A stretch of DNA of 64,000 nt from Diplonema papillatum. Taxonomy: Eukaryota; Euglenozoa; Diplonemea; Diplonemida; Diplonemidae. Below, in pieces: positions 41,671 to 51,827 of the stretch (positions within the stretch are counted from its first letter, which is position 1; each line of letters starts with the position of its first letter). A program made the position numbers and the translations under genes. The notes under the pieces were generated by a model that saw only the letters and a list, made by a program, of their open reading frames with translations, had not been told where the DNA came from and did not search any database. The DNA is taken from the NCBI GenBank assembly GCA_030068145.1, contig JAPJBO010000021.1, positions 124,001-188,000 of the forward strand. The letters run 5' to 3'.

Positions 41671-44600
41671 ATGGCGGACGTTCCAACGGGTCGCCTGGGC
41701 GACGACCTGCAGCGGATCCACGAGCTGAAAGAGGACCTCCTGCAGAGCAAGAAGCTCTCGACCGCGGAGCAGAACTTGCTGGCGAAGGAGTATGCCGAAG
41801 CCCTCAACGCCACCGCGGCCGCGCTGATGCGGAGGAGGGAAGATCTCGACCACGTCGCTCGCCTACTCAACGAGGCCGAGTTCATCACGCGAGAGAACGA
41901 GGGCTATTTCGGAACCTCGGCCTACGCGCAGAAGCTGCGAGAAGAGCAGCGGGCGTCGACGTACTCCTCCCTCGCTTTTCTGTCGAGGCTCAACGGGATG
42001 GAGGATGACGCGGTGCTCTACCTGCTGGAAACCGCGTCCCTTGAAGGCGAGCCGACGCCGGCCACGAACATCAGCCTCTCGCTGCTCCTCCTGGAGCTCG
42101 ACCGGCACGACGCGGCCGTAGGTCCGGCGCAGCAGGCTATTGATGCGTCGGCTGAAAAGTGCAAGCAGGCGTCGGCCCGCGGCGGGAGCGTCGCGGAGCA
42201 CGATTTGAACGTCCTCGCGTGCGGCTACCACCTGCTGTCCATTGCGCAGGCGGGCTCGATCCTGCCCGACCGGCGGTGCCAGGCGCCGTCGAACTTCGAG
42301 AAGGCGATGGCCTACGCGCAGCAGCTCGGCGCGGACAGCGATATCGCGCACCAGGTCCTCGCGTCGCTGTCCGAGTCCCGCCACCTGTCAAGCAGAGGCA
42401 GCGGCGGCGGGAGCGCGGAGTGGGCAGCGCCGGGGACCCCGATAGAGGGGCCCGACGACCAGGAGGAGGACACGCAGGAGGAGCAGCAGCCGGAGACGAA
42501 GAAGAAGAAGAAGAAGGGTAAAAAAGTCGACGCGTTCGCGTCGCCGTCGAGCACGCTCGACGGAGCGTGGGGCGGCGAGCACGACCCCGAGCCGCGGGGC
42601 GCGCCGCCAGAGCGGCTGTTCACGCACCGGAACGTGGTCCCCGCGCACCACCCGCACGCGGCGCAAGCCGCCGCCGACAACGGGCGCAGCTTCGCCAGCA
42701 CGCACCACGCGCCGCGCGCGAGCTGGGCGGCCGCGCCGGCGCCCGCGTCCTTCGCGGACACCCTGCCGCCGCCCGTGTCCCTGCCGCCGGTAGACTGCCG
42801 TGGGGGCGCTTCGCGCCCCCACGAGTTCACCCCGTCGCCGCCGCCCCCGGCTCCCGGCGGCGGCAGGTGCAGCGGCGCGGGTTCGGTGGCGGCGCGCGCG
42901 ATGCAGGCGGAAGACCCGGGCGGCGCTGAACAAGCGCCCGCGGGTCCCCCCCTCCGGCGGATCGCAAGGCGGAGGTACGGTCCGTTCGCCGGCGTCGACT
43001 TCGGCGGTGCCGACGGCACCGGCGTCGACCCCGGCTGCGCCTCCGCCGACTACTCGTACGAGGCGGCGGCGGTGCTCACGAACCAGAGGAACCCGGCGAG
43101 CACGTTCCGGCTGCGCCTCGGCGTCACCACCATCGGCAGCACGCAGCTGCTCCACTCGCACGCGGGCGACACCCGCAATTACGTGGTCTGGCCCGAGTTC
43201 GCGGCGCTGAAGCCGGTGCACTGCCTCGTCGCGTGCGACGTTACCGGCAGCCTCTTCGTCGCCGCCGCCGGCCGCCTCTGCGCCGTCCGCCGCAACGGGC
43301 TCCGGGTCAGCGCCACCGCCGAGCGCATCTTCCCAGGAGACCGGCTGGTCCTCGGCGAAAACGCGGTCGCCTGCTTGGTCACGGAGCCTGCGCCCAGCAG
43401 CTCCGATGCTGGCGCCGTTGAAATGGTCAACGGCGGCGCGCCGTGCGCGCCGCGGCCGCCGTCGGGCCGGAGGCCCGGCCCACGCGGCCGCGGCAGCCCG
43501 GAGAGCGAGCTGTGGCGGGACCTGCGGCCGACGAACATCCGCGCGTACATCGAGCACCTGAAGCGGCAGGTCGACGAGGAGGAGGCGAAGCTGCGGGTGC
43601 CGACGAGGCCGAGGTCGTACACTCCGTTGTCTTCGATGGCGACCACCGACGACGACAAAGCAGAGGACCCGTGCCAGGAGGCCGCCCCGGGTTCCCCCGT
43701 GTCGGCGTCTGCCGCGTCCGGATCGGACGGGGGCCCTCCCGACCCCGGGCCGGCGCCGGTCCTGGCGCATCTCGCGCTGTGCGAGGACCTGCTGCGGCAG
43801 GCGGACGGGTTCGACCCGGCAACGTCGCTGTTCAGCGCGTTCCTGCGGTGGGGCGAGTCGTGGGCCGCGCCGCGCGTCGGCGCGCCTGCGCCGCGCCCGG
43901 CGCCGGAGCTCGCCGGGGGCGAGGCGCTGGCCACCGCCGCGTCGACGCCCGCCCCCGGTGCCCTCGCAGCCCTGGATGCCTTGCTGGCTGCGCTCGCCGA
44001 ACCACCGCCGCCCGCCGCCAGCGGCGACGGCGGCCGCCCGCCCGTCGCTGGGCTTCAAAGCCGCGGCGAAGGCGAGTCAGCGGACCCGGGGGAACCCGCA
44101 GGGGCCACCCAACACCCATCGAACGCCTGCCACGCCGCCTCGCACGGCGGGGAAACAGTCGAGGCGGGGGAGTGTGTGCGGATGCTGTTTGACATGAGCC
44201 CGGAGATGGTCGGCTTGCGGGTGTTGGTCCGGTCGATGTCTGATGGAGGCGTTGAAGACGGCGGAGCGCGGACGTCTGCGAGCCCCAACGGAGTCGCGGG
44301 AAGAAGAGCCGCTGCCAGCTGCTTGCAGCGGGGCCATGCGCTGGCTCTGTGCACGGATCCCTCCGGCGGCATGACGCCGGCGCTGCTGTGCGTGAGAGAC
44401 GCCCTCTGCCCGCCAGACGCCCGGCTGCCGCCGGATGCAAAACACACGCCCGCCCGAAGGCGGCTGAGCAGCCTCCGCGGGCCGCCGCCAGCCAATGCGG
44501 GGCCCAGCCGCGCCGCGCCGCAGGGCAGCACCGGCCTGGCCCTCCTCCTCGCCGACTCAGCGCCCGCCGAGGTCCCGACGCTGCTGTTCCTGACCGGCCT

Positions 44601-45930
44601 CATGGGGCCGGAGCCGCCGCCGTCGGCGGCGCCGCGGCACGCCGCCCCGGCGCTCGCGGCGGGCGAAGCCCTTGCGTGCGTCGTGGCCGCGCAGGACCCC
44701 GCGGCGCTGCCCGCGCTGGGCGCCGTGCGCGGCGCTTTTTCCGAGCCGGGCGGCCCTGCGAAGCGGGATCTGACCCAGCAGAAGGCATCGAATGGCGACT
44801 TGACTCAACAGAAGGCATCGAATGGCGACTTGACTCAACAGAAGGCATCGAATGGCGACTTGACTCAACAGAAGGCATCGAATGGCGACTTGACTCAACA
44901 GAAGGCATCGAATGGCGACTTGACTCAACAGAAGGCATCGAATGGCGACTTGACTCAACAGAAGGCATCGAATGGCGACTTGACTCAACAGAAGGCATCG
45001 AATGGCGACTTGACTCAACAGAAGGCATCGAATGGCGACTTGACTCAACAGAAGGCATCGAATGGCGACTTGACTCAACAGAAGGCATCGAATGGCGACT
45101 TGACTCAACAGAAGGCATCGAATGGCGACTTGACTCAACAGAAGGCATCGAATGGCGACTTGACTCAACAGAAGGCATCGAATGGCGACTTGACTCAACA
45201 GAAGGCATCGAATGGCGACTTGACTCAACAGAAGGCATCGAATGGCGACTTGACTCAATCGAATGGCGACTTGACTCAACAGAAGGCATCGAATGGCGAC
45301 TTGACTCAACAGAAGGCATCGAATGGCGACTTGACTCAATCGAATGGCGACTTGACTCAACAGAAGGCATCGAATGGCGACTTGACTCAACAGAAGGCAT
45401 CGAATGGCGACTTGACTCAATCGAATGGCGACTTGACTCAGCAGAAGGCATCCAACGGCGAATTGATGCAACAGAAGGTATTCAACAGCGAACTGATCCA
45501 ACAGAAGGCATCGCACGGCGAGCTGGCGCAGCGAAAGGCATCGAACGGCGAGCTGATCCAGCTCATCGTCGACGGCAACACGCAGCGGCAGTTTCCGGAG
45601 CTGTACTTCCTGAACCGCGTCGCGAGCGACCGGACGTTCCCGCTGCCCGGCGGCGACGCGCGGAGGCAGGCCGCCGCCGGCTCGATCCAGGCTGGGTGGC
45701 GCTCGTCGCGGGCGCGCGCGAAAACCGGCGCGCGCCGTGGCGTCCGGGCCGACGCCGACAAAGCCTCGGACCGTCACGAAGCCGCCGCCGTCGTCCAGTA
45801 CCAGTACCGGTGCTACCGGCACAGGAAGCTGTGCAAGCGAGAGGTGTGCCCGTGCCCCCTCCCCCATCAAGTCGAAGACTTGATGCTAACATCAAACATG
45901 CATGCGAGACAGTGTTCTGCCTATTATTAA
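41671..45930 (+). CDS. TPR / FHA-like / IQ-motif protein with decapeptide repeats
   Basis: I start at the ATG at 41671 (MADVPTGRLGDDLQRIHELK); the open frame upstream has no Met. Residues about 1-260 are helical and TPR-like (TNISLLLLELDRHDAAVGPAQQ). A lysine run with KKKKKKGKK is at about 276-285. Residues about 479-575 look like an FHA domain: RLGVTTIGST, then ALKPVHCLVAC and RNGLRVSATAERIFPGDRLVLGE, though the conserved R-S-H is not clear. A Pro/Ala-rich linker follows, then about 25 copies of SNGDLTQQKA (about 1034-1300) and two IQ-like motifs (SIQAGWRSSRARA, VVQYQYRCYRHRK) that may bind calmodulin. The last ~25 codons come from a repeat family, so the true C-terminus may be spliced elsewhere (a possible donor follows CAAGCGAGAG near 45842). 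Function unknown; scaffold or cytoskeletal role is conceivable. Confidence 0.7.
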   Translation: MADVPTGRLGDDLQRIHELKEDLLQSKKLSTAEQNLLAKEYAEALNATAAALMRRREDLDHVARLLNEAEFITRENEGYFGTSAYAQKLREEQRASTYSSLAFLSRLNGMEDDAVLYLLETASLEGEPTPATNISLSLLLLELDRHDAAVGPAQQAIDASAEKCKQASARGGSVAEHDLNVLACGYHLLSIAQAGSILPDRRCQAPSNFEKAMAYAQQLGADSDIAHQVLASLSESRHLSSRGSGGGSAEWAAPGTPIEGPDDQEEDTQEEQQPETKKKKKKGKKVDAFASPSSTLDGAWGGEHDPEPRGAPPERLFTHRNVVPAHHPHAAQAAADNGRSFASTHHAPRASWAAAPAPASFADTLPPPVSLPPVDCRGGASRPHEFTPSPPPPAPGGGRCSGAGSVAARAMQAEDPGGAEQAPAGPPLRRIARRRYGPFAGVDFGGADGTGVDPGCASADYSYEAAAVLTNQRNPASTFRLRLGVTTIGSTQLLHSHAGDTRNYVVWPEFAALKPVHCLVACDVTGSLFVAAAGRLCAVRRNGLRVSATAERIFPGDRLVLGENAVACLVTEPAPSSSDAGAVEMVNGGAPCAPRPPSGRRPGPRGRGSPESELWRDLRPTNIRAYIEHLKRQVDEEEAKLRVPTRPRSYTPLSSMATTDDDKAEDPCQEAAPGSPVSASAASGSDGGPPDPGPAPVLAHLALCEDLLRQADGFDPATSLFSAFLRWGESWAAPRVGAPAPRPAPELAGGEALATAASTPAPGALAALDALLAALAEPPPPAASGDGGRPPVAGLQSRGEGESADPGEPAGATQHPSNACHAASHGGETVEAGECVRMLFDMSPEMVGLRVLVRSMSDGGVEDGGARTSASPNGVAGRRAAASCLQRGHALALCTDPSGGMTPALLCVRDALCPPDARLPPDAKHTPARRRLSSLRGPPPANAGPSRAAPQGSTGLALLLADSAPAEVPTLLFLTGLMGPEPPPSAAPRHAAPALAAGEALACVVAAQDPAALPALGAVRGAFSEPGGPAKRDLTQQKASNGDLTQQKASNGDLTQQKASNGDLTQQKASNGDLTQQKASNGDLTQQKASNGDLTQQKASNGDLTQQKASNGDLTQQKASNGDLTQQKASNGDLTQQKASNGDLTQQKASNGDLTQQKASNGDLTQQKASNGDLTQQKASNGDLTQQKASNGDLTQSNGDLTQQKASNGDLTQQKASNGDLTQSNGDLTQQKASNGDLTQQKASNGDLTQSNGDLTQQKASNGELMQQKVFNSELIQQKASHGELAQRKASNGELIQLIVDGNTQRQFPELYFLNRVASDRTFPLPGGDARRQAAAGSIQAGWRSSRARAKTGARRGVRADADKASDRHEAAAVVQYQYRCYRHRKLCKREVCPCPLPHQVEDLMLTSNMHARQCSAYY
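44770..45460. repeat. Coding minisatellite, 30-bp unit
   Basis: About 16 identical 30-bp units (ATCGAATGGCGACTTGACTC plus AACAGAAGGC) are followed by three 81-bp blocks of 21+30+30, in which 9 bp (CAGAAGGCA) are missing from one unit. Degenerate units follow to about 45560. Identity at synonymous positions points to recent unequal exchange. Confidence 0.9.
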
Positions 45931-46175
45931 CATTAAACTAAGTTTTCCCCCAGCTTTTTCTTGTGACCAACGCACTGTTGGTACTAAGAATTGGTAATTG
46001 GCGGGATACTGCATGAAGCTTGCAGTGTTCCTAAAACTAGTAGTTGGTTGCGCACTACATGAAACTACCAAAGCAGGTGAGTTCCGGTAGTGCAGACAAA
46101 CAAGGTTAGATGCGCCGTCAGGGTAGCAGCTGCGGCGGGTTACTGGGGGGGGGTGATGTACTCAACACCCCCGAC

Positions 46176-46615
46176 ACGTACTTTCCACCCCCCGAAAGTA
46201 CTTTCCACCCCCCGAAAAGTACTTTCCACCCCCCGAAAAGTACTTTCCACCCCCCGAAAAGTACTTTCCACCCCCCGAAAAGTACTTTCCACCCCCCGAC
46301 AAAAAATTTCCACCCCCCGAAAAGTACTTTCCACCCCCCGACGAAAAATTTCCACCCCCCGAAAAGTACTTTCCACCCCCCGAAAAGTACTTTCCACCCC
46401 CCGACGAAAAATTTCCACCCCCCGAAAAGTACTTTCCACCCCCCGAAAAACACTATCCACCCCCGGACAAAAAATTTCCACCCCCCAAAATGTACTTTCC
46501 ACCCCCCGATGGAAATTTTCCACCCCCCAAAAAGTACTTTCCACCCCCGGACAAAAAAATTTCCACCCCCAGAAAAGTACTTTCCACCCCTCGAAAACTA
46601 CTTTCCACCCCCCGA
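46176..46615. repeat. C-tract array, word A (21 bp)
   Basis: About 20 copies of GAAAAGTACTTTCCACCCCCC, with variants in which the word is GACAAAAAATTTCC or GACGAAAAATTTCC. The word AAAGTACTTT is itself palindromic. The unit length, a multiple of three, leaves long open frames that I do not regard as genes. Confidence 0.9.
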
Positions 46616-47038
46616 CCAGATACGCAAACTCTTTCGAACGCTGCACACGGGTATCCTTCAAGTGACCTCTAACTATCTGTTGCATACGCGTATCCGGATC
46701 TGAAAGCCGAAGACTTTGTAACACTTTACCGCAACCGAAGTCGCGAACCGGGTTCGGCTTGCACTGCAAAAGCAGCATAATTGTGTCTTGCGCCCGAGCG
46801 CGGAAATCCGCCACCCGCCATTCGGCTAGAGTGCAAGAACACAATTGCGAAGCGTACTACAAACGGATAGTGTTACAAAGGCGAACGAATCATGCGAGAA
46901 CCTATGGAGGGGCCCCTCGACAGCTTTCAGAACACGGCATAGTAAGTCAAGAGTCGGATAAGCGTGTACACGTTTTACTCCCGTTTGATCTGCATTTTCC
47001 ACCTTTCCCCCCTTTCTTTGATTTGCTGTGTGTATTTG
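46616..47038. repeat. Shared core, copy 1 (about 425 bp)
   Basis: Starts CCAGATACGCAAACTCTTTC and ends CTGTGTGTATTTG. It is roughly 97% identical to 51390-51814. Both copies keep a plus-strand frame of about 70 codons (MHCKSSIIVSCARARKSA) and a minus-strand frame of about 75 codons (MCSCTLAEWRVADFRARA); with so few differences this does not prove coding. Confidence 0.85.
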
Positions 47039-47068
47039 CAAAAACAGTTCCAGCCACAATCTGCAGGT

Positions 47069-47458
47069 CTGCGGGCTTGCGGGTTTGCGGGTATGCGGGG
47101 TTTGCGATTTCGGGTTTGCGGGAACGGGTATGCGGGTTCGGGTATGCGGGTTTGGGTATGCGGGTTTGGGTACGCGGGTATGCGGGTTTGCGAGAACGGG
47201 TATGCGGGTTCGGGTACGCGGGTTTGCGGGTTTGGGTACGCGGGTATGCGGGTTTGGGTATGCGGGTTTGGGTTTGCGGGTTTGCAGGTTCGGGTATGCG
47301 GGTTTGCGGGAACGGGCATGCGGGTTTGCGAGAACGGGTATGCGGGTTCGGGTATGCGGGTATGCGGGTTTGGGTTTGCGGGTTTGCAGGTTCGGGTATG
47401 CGGGTATGCGGGAACGGGTATGCGGGAACGGGTATGCGGGTTTGCGATTTCGGGTTTG
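47069..47458. repeat. G-rich degenerate telomere-like tract 1
   Basis: Irregular 6-8 bp units of GCGGGTTT, GCGGGTAT, TCGGGTAT and GGAACGGGTAT run without interruption. G-runs of three to four recur every 6-8 bases, as in telomeric repeats, but TTAGGG itself is absent here. Confidence 0.8.
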
Positions 47459-47930
47459 CCCGAAAATCCCGAAAAGTACTTTCCACCCCCCGAAAGTACT
47501 TTCCACCCCCCGAAAAGTACTTTCCACCCCCCGACCAAAAATTTCCACCCCCGAAAAGTACTTTCCACCCCCCGAAAAGTACTTTCCACCCCCCGACGAA
47601 AGTTTCCACCCCCCGATAAGTACTTTCCACCCCCCGAAAAACACTTTCCGCCCCCCGACAAAAAATTCCACCCCCCGAAAAATACTTTCCACCCCCCGAC
47701 AAAAATTTCCACCCCCCGAAAAGTACTTTCCACCCCCGAAAAGTACTTTCCACCCCCCGACGAAACGTTTCCACCCCCCGATAAGTACTTTCCACCCCCC
47801 GATAAACACTTTCCGCCCCCCGACAAAAAAATTCCACCCCCCGAAAAATACTTTCCACCCCCCGACAAAAATTTCCACCCCCCGAAAAGTACTTTCCACC
47901 CCCCGACAAGAGTTTCCACCCCCCGACATC
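47459..47930. repeat. C-tract array, word A, second block
   Basis: The same words as the block at 46176-46615, in the same orientation, on the far side of the core and G-rich tract. It contains a larger internal duplication (about 47550-47720 versus 47730-47900). Confidence 0.85.
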
Positions 47931-48222
47931 GATTTATACCCCCCGATTTATATATTCTATACCCCCGGATTTATACTCTATACCCCCCGATTTATACTCT
48001 ATACCCCCGGATTTATACTCTATACCCCCGGATTTATACTCTATACCCCCCGATTTATACTCTATACCCCCGGATTTATACTCTATACCCCCCGATTTAT
48101 ACTCTATACCCCCCGATTTATACTCTATACCCCCGGATTTATACTCTATACCCCCCGATTTATACTCTATACCCCCCGATTTATACTCTATACCCCCGGA
48201 TTTATACTCTTTACCCCCCGTT
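47931..48222. repeat. C-tract array, word D (21 bp)
   Basis: About 13 copies of GATTTATACTCTATACCCCCG or with CCCCCC. Two subtypes (ending CCCCCGG or CCCCCCG) alternate. It joins the word A array without a spacer. Confidence 0.9.
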
Positions 48223-48271
48223 TTTCGGGGGGTGGAAAGTACGTGTCGGGGGTAAAAAGTAATTCACGGGG

Positions 48272-48905
48272 GGGGGGGTCAAATACAATAGGTATAATAT
48301 TGTATTTGCTGGGGGAGGCTAAAAACCGGCTTTTCAAAAGTCTGGGAGCCGAAAGTCTGGGTACAGGCACTTGGGGGTCAACAATGGAGGAAATTTGGCA
48401 AAGACTTTGCGGGACGGAAAGAGCTATCCCTGGCATGTATCGGCACCTTTTCTACACTCGATATAGCCTAAAATCTGGCCCCCAGATGGCACTTCAGGCG
48501 TTGGAAAAACCACTCCGCCAGGAATCGACCAGCACCCTCAGCACCACATGTGGGTGTGGGAACCGCTGGACCACGTGCTAAAAAAAAGCGGGCCATTTCT
48601 TTTTGGGTTCGGGTGGTTCTCAGAAGTTATTGAACCCGAATCCGAGGAAAATGCCATCGTCAGCGAAAATCAAGCAGTAAGATTGGACTCCCGGCTTCAG
48701 GAGTGTTCTACATTGAACTTCTCTCGAAAAAGAGACAGCGGCTCTCGAGTGGGGAAGCCCGAGGAAACCCCTGCAAACCCCCACCGAGGACAAATATTAT
48801 TGTATTCCAAAACTATGCTCACCGAAACCCCCTTTTCAGCGTACCTATTGTATTTGCCAATATTATTGTATTTGACTACCTACAGTATTTGACCCCCCCC
48901 AGTAA
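48272..48905. mobile_element. Sub-element with inverted GGGGTCAAATAC ends
   Basis: The left end GGGGGTCAAATACAATAGGT faces the right end CTACAGTATTTGACCCCCCC, about 630 bp apart, with further TATTGTATTTG words inside both ends. The interior has weak open frames (MEEIWQRLCGTERAIPGMYR) of unknown origin. Confidence 0.5.
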
Positions 48906-48933
48906 GTAGCGGGATCTACGGGGACCACGGCTG

Positions 48934-49290
48934 AGTGCACACCTAAGCGGGGCTGCATCCTCGTGTTGTACAAAGCTTGAGTCGGAGGCAGCACAGTGCC
49001 ACAACCCCGTCCGCTCTGCCCTGTGGCTGACCGTCTCGACGAGCTTGTGTTCAGCGCGAGCGCCAAGCCCCAAGGTGCGCCACACCTTGATGCCTTAGTT
49101 TGGGAAATCGGTCGATAGCCACTTGACCCGTAGGCCCGTGGCTCTGCAGTACCGCCGAACACGTTAAACTTGGCTCCCGTGTAGCAGGCTTTCCCTGGTA
49201 CCTAGGAACGACAGAGAAGAAAAGGAAACGCAAACACCTGCCCTTGCTGTCCCGGATTGCTTCGGCAGTTCTACAATTATTCACGCACAA
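48934..49290 (+). mobile_element. GGCTGCATCCTCGTGTTGTA family, copy 2
   Basis: Shares its start and its GATTGCTTCGGCAG end with 36955-37190, plus GTAGCAGGCTTTCCCTGGTA with the SEC63 flank duplication. From 49291 to 50278 no gene is recognised apart from a TTGATGCTAGCAT repeat near 49978. Confidence 0.55.
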
Positions 49291-50278
49291 CTAATGGGGC
49301 TTCCCGTTCCACCAGCAAACCGCAGGCGAAGGGGGCGGGGTTGCGGCATGGTGCTGTCTTCGACTACTCCTGGAGTTGACCGACCCGTGGATTCCCCCCT
49401 CTCCTTTCAGACATAGACTCTCGGGCTTGTGAGCTCATCATTATCCATTTTCCCGACCTAAAAGTGACACCCCCCACACCGCAGCTGGAAACCCGACGGC
49501 AGTGCACGAGCGCATACATCGCGCGATTGGCGAATGACGAGCTCTGATCCCGTTGACGTATCGAGGCAGCGTGCGAGCAGTTGGCGGCGTGCAACCACGC
49601 GAGAAAAAAAAAGAAACGAAACGATAGAAAGTGCTAGGTACAGGAAACCTCTTCAGAGGTTCCTTCCCAGGAGTCACGAAGGTCACGACTAATTCATCTT
49701 CTCACTCACCATTGATCCCGATCGCCCGTCCGCTTGTTTACCCTACACTCACACCGGAAGGAACTGCTGTTAACAATATCGCTACCGTCGCCACCGGCTT
49801 TCAATACGAATCAGGTCTTTAGCCCTGAGACGCCCTGCATTATCGTCGACGGACCGAGAGTCCCTCGCGGGTCGGATCACTCCCCTTTTCCTCTGTTTTT
49901 TTCCACAAGTTGTCGACAACTAACAAGTAAAAGAATACAACAAAACCACGCATTCCCCCTCAATTAAGACAGGCGTGTTTGATGCTAGCATCTAACGTGC
50001 ATGAGTGGCAGGGGTTTGCCTAAGTGACACAATAACACAATAAGACGTTGCCCCCTAAACTTGTATGAGGTCATGCCTCGTGGTCACCTTCCGGCTGGGA
50101 AAGCTTGCAGATCTTTCGACCAGGCATGCTTTCGCAGCAGGAAGGAGGCGCAATCCGTCTTGTTCCCCTTTTTTTTTGTTCTCCGCTGTGGTACGAAAAG
50201 GCAGGACTTCCGTTCCCTTGCCGAAATCTTACCCTCTCGTGTCTGATAATTTGTGCGAAGTCGATCACTTGATGCGTT

Positions 50279-50518
50279 TCACGCTCTTTTCCTTCCGCAA
50301 TGCCATGGAGCCTCGGGCCATACGACGAGGGTGTGTTTCGTGTCGAACGCGATCCACCGGGCCCCCGACAGGCGCGTGCCGGCGCAGAGCGTCATCCGCT
50401 TGCTCCACTCGACGTAGACGCTTCCCAGCTTCCCGTCGAAGAGCTCGTCTTTGTACCGCACGAACAGCGCGTGCACGTCCGGGCACGGGTCGAGCAGCTC
50501 GAGGTCGACGCCTGCCAT
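50279..50518 (-). pseudogene. SPRTN (Spartan) protease N-terminal exon or fragment
   Basis: From the ATG at 50518 the frame reads VDLELLDPCPDVHALFVRYK and VYVEWSKRMTLCAGT. This matches the start of the SprT domain of SPRTN/DVC1, the DNA-dependent metalloprotease that removes DNA-protein crosslinks (family pattern: LDP-x-PD-x-x-x-LF ... V-x-W-S-x-RMTLCAG-x-C). After CAGT the match fades and the HEXXH zinc site is absent. Either this is a first exon whose next exon I cannot find on the minus side, or a truncated copy. The flanks are repeats, and other gene fragments in this window are fossils, so I lean to a fragment. Confidence 0.55.
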
Positions 50519-50844
50519 CCGCGCCGCGAGAGCGAAGCCTTCCCTTTCCGGGCGTCACCAGAAGTCCAAAATTCGAAACCTACCGCTCAGGTGCCCGTAA
50601 AATGCTCCGAAAGGGCGGGAAAAGTGGTCAGACGCTCGTTTAGGCTGAAATAACGGCTGCAGGATGCGAAAACAAGGCCAAATCACCCTCACAAGCCAGT
50701 TCCTAGGCAATTCCTTAAGGAAAAACATCAAAACTCAACCAGCAGCCACAAAAAACAGCCCGACTAGGACACAACCGCAAAGGGATCCCAAAAACAATCG
50801 GAAACCTTGGGAAGGGGTTCCAAGTACATGCTGTTAAGTCTGTC

Positions 50845-51290
50845 GGTGAAATTTGTTCCGGAACTGTGAATTTGTTCCGGGAAGTGAAAATTTGTTCCGG
50901 GGTGAGTTTTTTTTTTCTGGGAGGCTCACTGATCGTGTCAGCCATTTTTAGCCAAATGAAAAAAAAATCTCACCCAGGAACAAATTAGTCAGAAAAAAAG
51001 CCCACCCCGGAACAAATTTTCAGTTCCCGGAACAAATTCGGTGAGAAAAAACACGCAGTCTTTTTTCGCTTGGTCTTATTCTCCCAACAATATAGGTGAA
51101 CACCCAAACACACACCTTCTCCCTTTCCGATTTTTTGCGCCACTGACCCGCAGGTCAGAAAAAATTTCAACACCCCGGAACAAATTTTCACTTTCGGAAC
51201 AAATTTTCACCTCCCGGAACAAATTTTCACCTCCCGGAATAAAAAAGTCGGAAGAAAGTCGGAAGAAAAGCCACCCCGGAATAAATTAGC
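50845..51290. repeat. C-tract array, word B (20 bp), first block
   Basis: Units around CCCGGAACAAATTTTCACTT, first as the reverse complement (AATTTGTTCCGG, 50855-50905), then forward with spacers of GTCGGAAGAAA and CACCC. It is sparser than the word A arrays. Confidence 0.75.
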
Positions 51291-51389
51291 CCCACACCCC
51301 CCCCCCCCCACTCACACCGCAGTCCTGTCTGCAGACACTCAGGTTCCACGCTGATGATGGTCCGCCTTATGTGTCCGTGGCTTAAGACT

Positions 51390-51814
51390 CCAGATACGCA
51401 AACTCTTTCGAACGCTGCACACGGGTATCCTTCAAGTGACCTCTAACTATCTGTTGCATACGCGTATCCGGATCTGAAAGCCGAAGACAATGTAACACTT
51501 TACCGCAACCGAAGTCGCGAACCGGGTTCGGCTTGCACTGCAAAAGCAGCATAATCGTGTCTTGCGCTCGAGCGCGGAAATCCGCCACCCGCCATTCGGC
51601 TAGAGTGCAAGAACACAATTGCGAAGCGTACTACAAACGGATAGTGTTACAAAGGCGAACGAATCATGCGAGAACCTATGGAGGGGCCCCTCGACAGCTT
51701 TCAGAACACGGCATAGTAAGTCAAGAGTCGGATAAGCGAGTGTGCACATTCTACTCCCGTTTGATCTGCATTTTCCACCTTTCCCCCCTTTCTTTGTTCT
51801 GCTGTGTGTATTTG
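51390..51814. repeat. Shared core, copy 2
   Basis: Second copy of the 425-bp core of element I. Differences are single bases and one small block near the end (GAGTGTGCACATTC for GTGTACACGTTTT). Confidence 0.85.
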
Positions 51815-51827
51815 AAAAACGTTATCG

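Larger units (their letters stand above)
46139..48905. mobile_element. Composite array element I
   Basis: Bounded by inverted TTACTGGGGGGGG (46139) and CCCCCCCCAGTAAG (48893). Within it a second pair of inverted ends, ACCCCCGACACGTACTTTCC at about 46165 and its complement at about 48231-48255, frames an ordered set: C-tract array, 425-bp core, G-rich tract, the same C-tract array, a second array with a different word, then the inverted end. No transposase. The order matches element II at 50845-52345. Confidence 0.65.

Noticed and set aside
42388..44058. 556-codon minus-strand frame
   Set aside because: Arg-rich shadow of the GC-rich TPR/FHA coding sequence; no recognisable domain.
44349..45941. 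Alternative plus frame (530 codons) and two minus frames (437 and 283 codons) over the minisatellite
   Set aside because: A 30-bp unit without stops stays open in most frames; only the frame with TPR, FHA-like and IQ-like parts has non-repeat support.
46176..48222. CRISPR-like array
   Set aside because: Repeats are contiguous with no unique spacers, there are no cas genes, and the context is eukaryotic.
46090..48581. Long proline/lysine/phenylalanine-rich frames in the C-tract arrays
   Set aside because: Unit length of 21 bp keeps frames open on both strands; the peptides are simple translations of satellite DNA.
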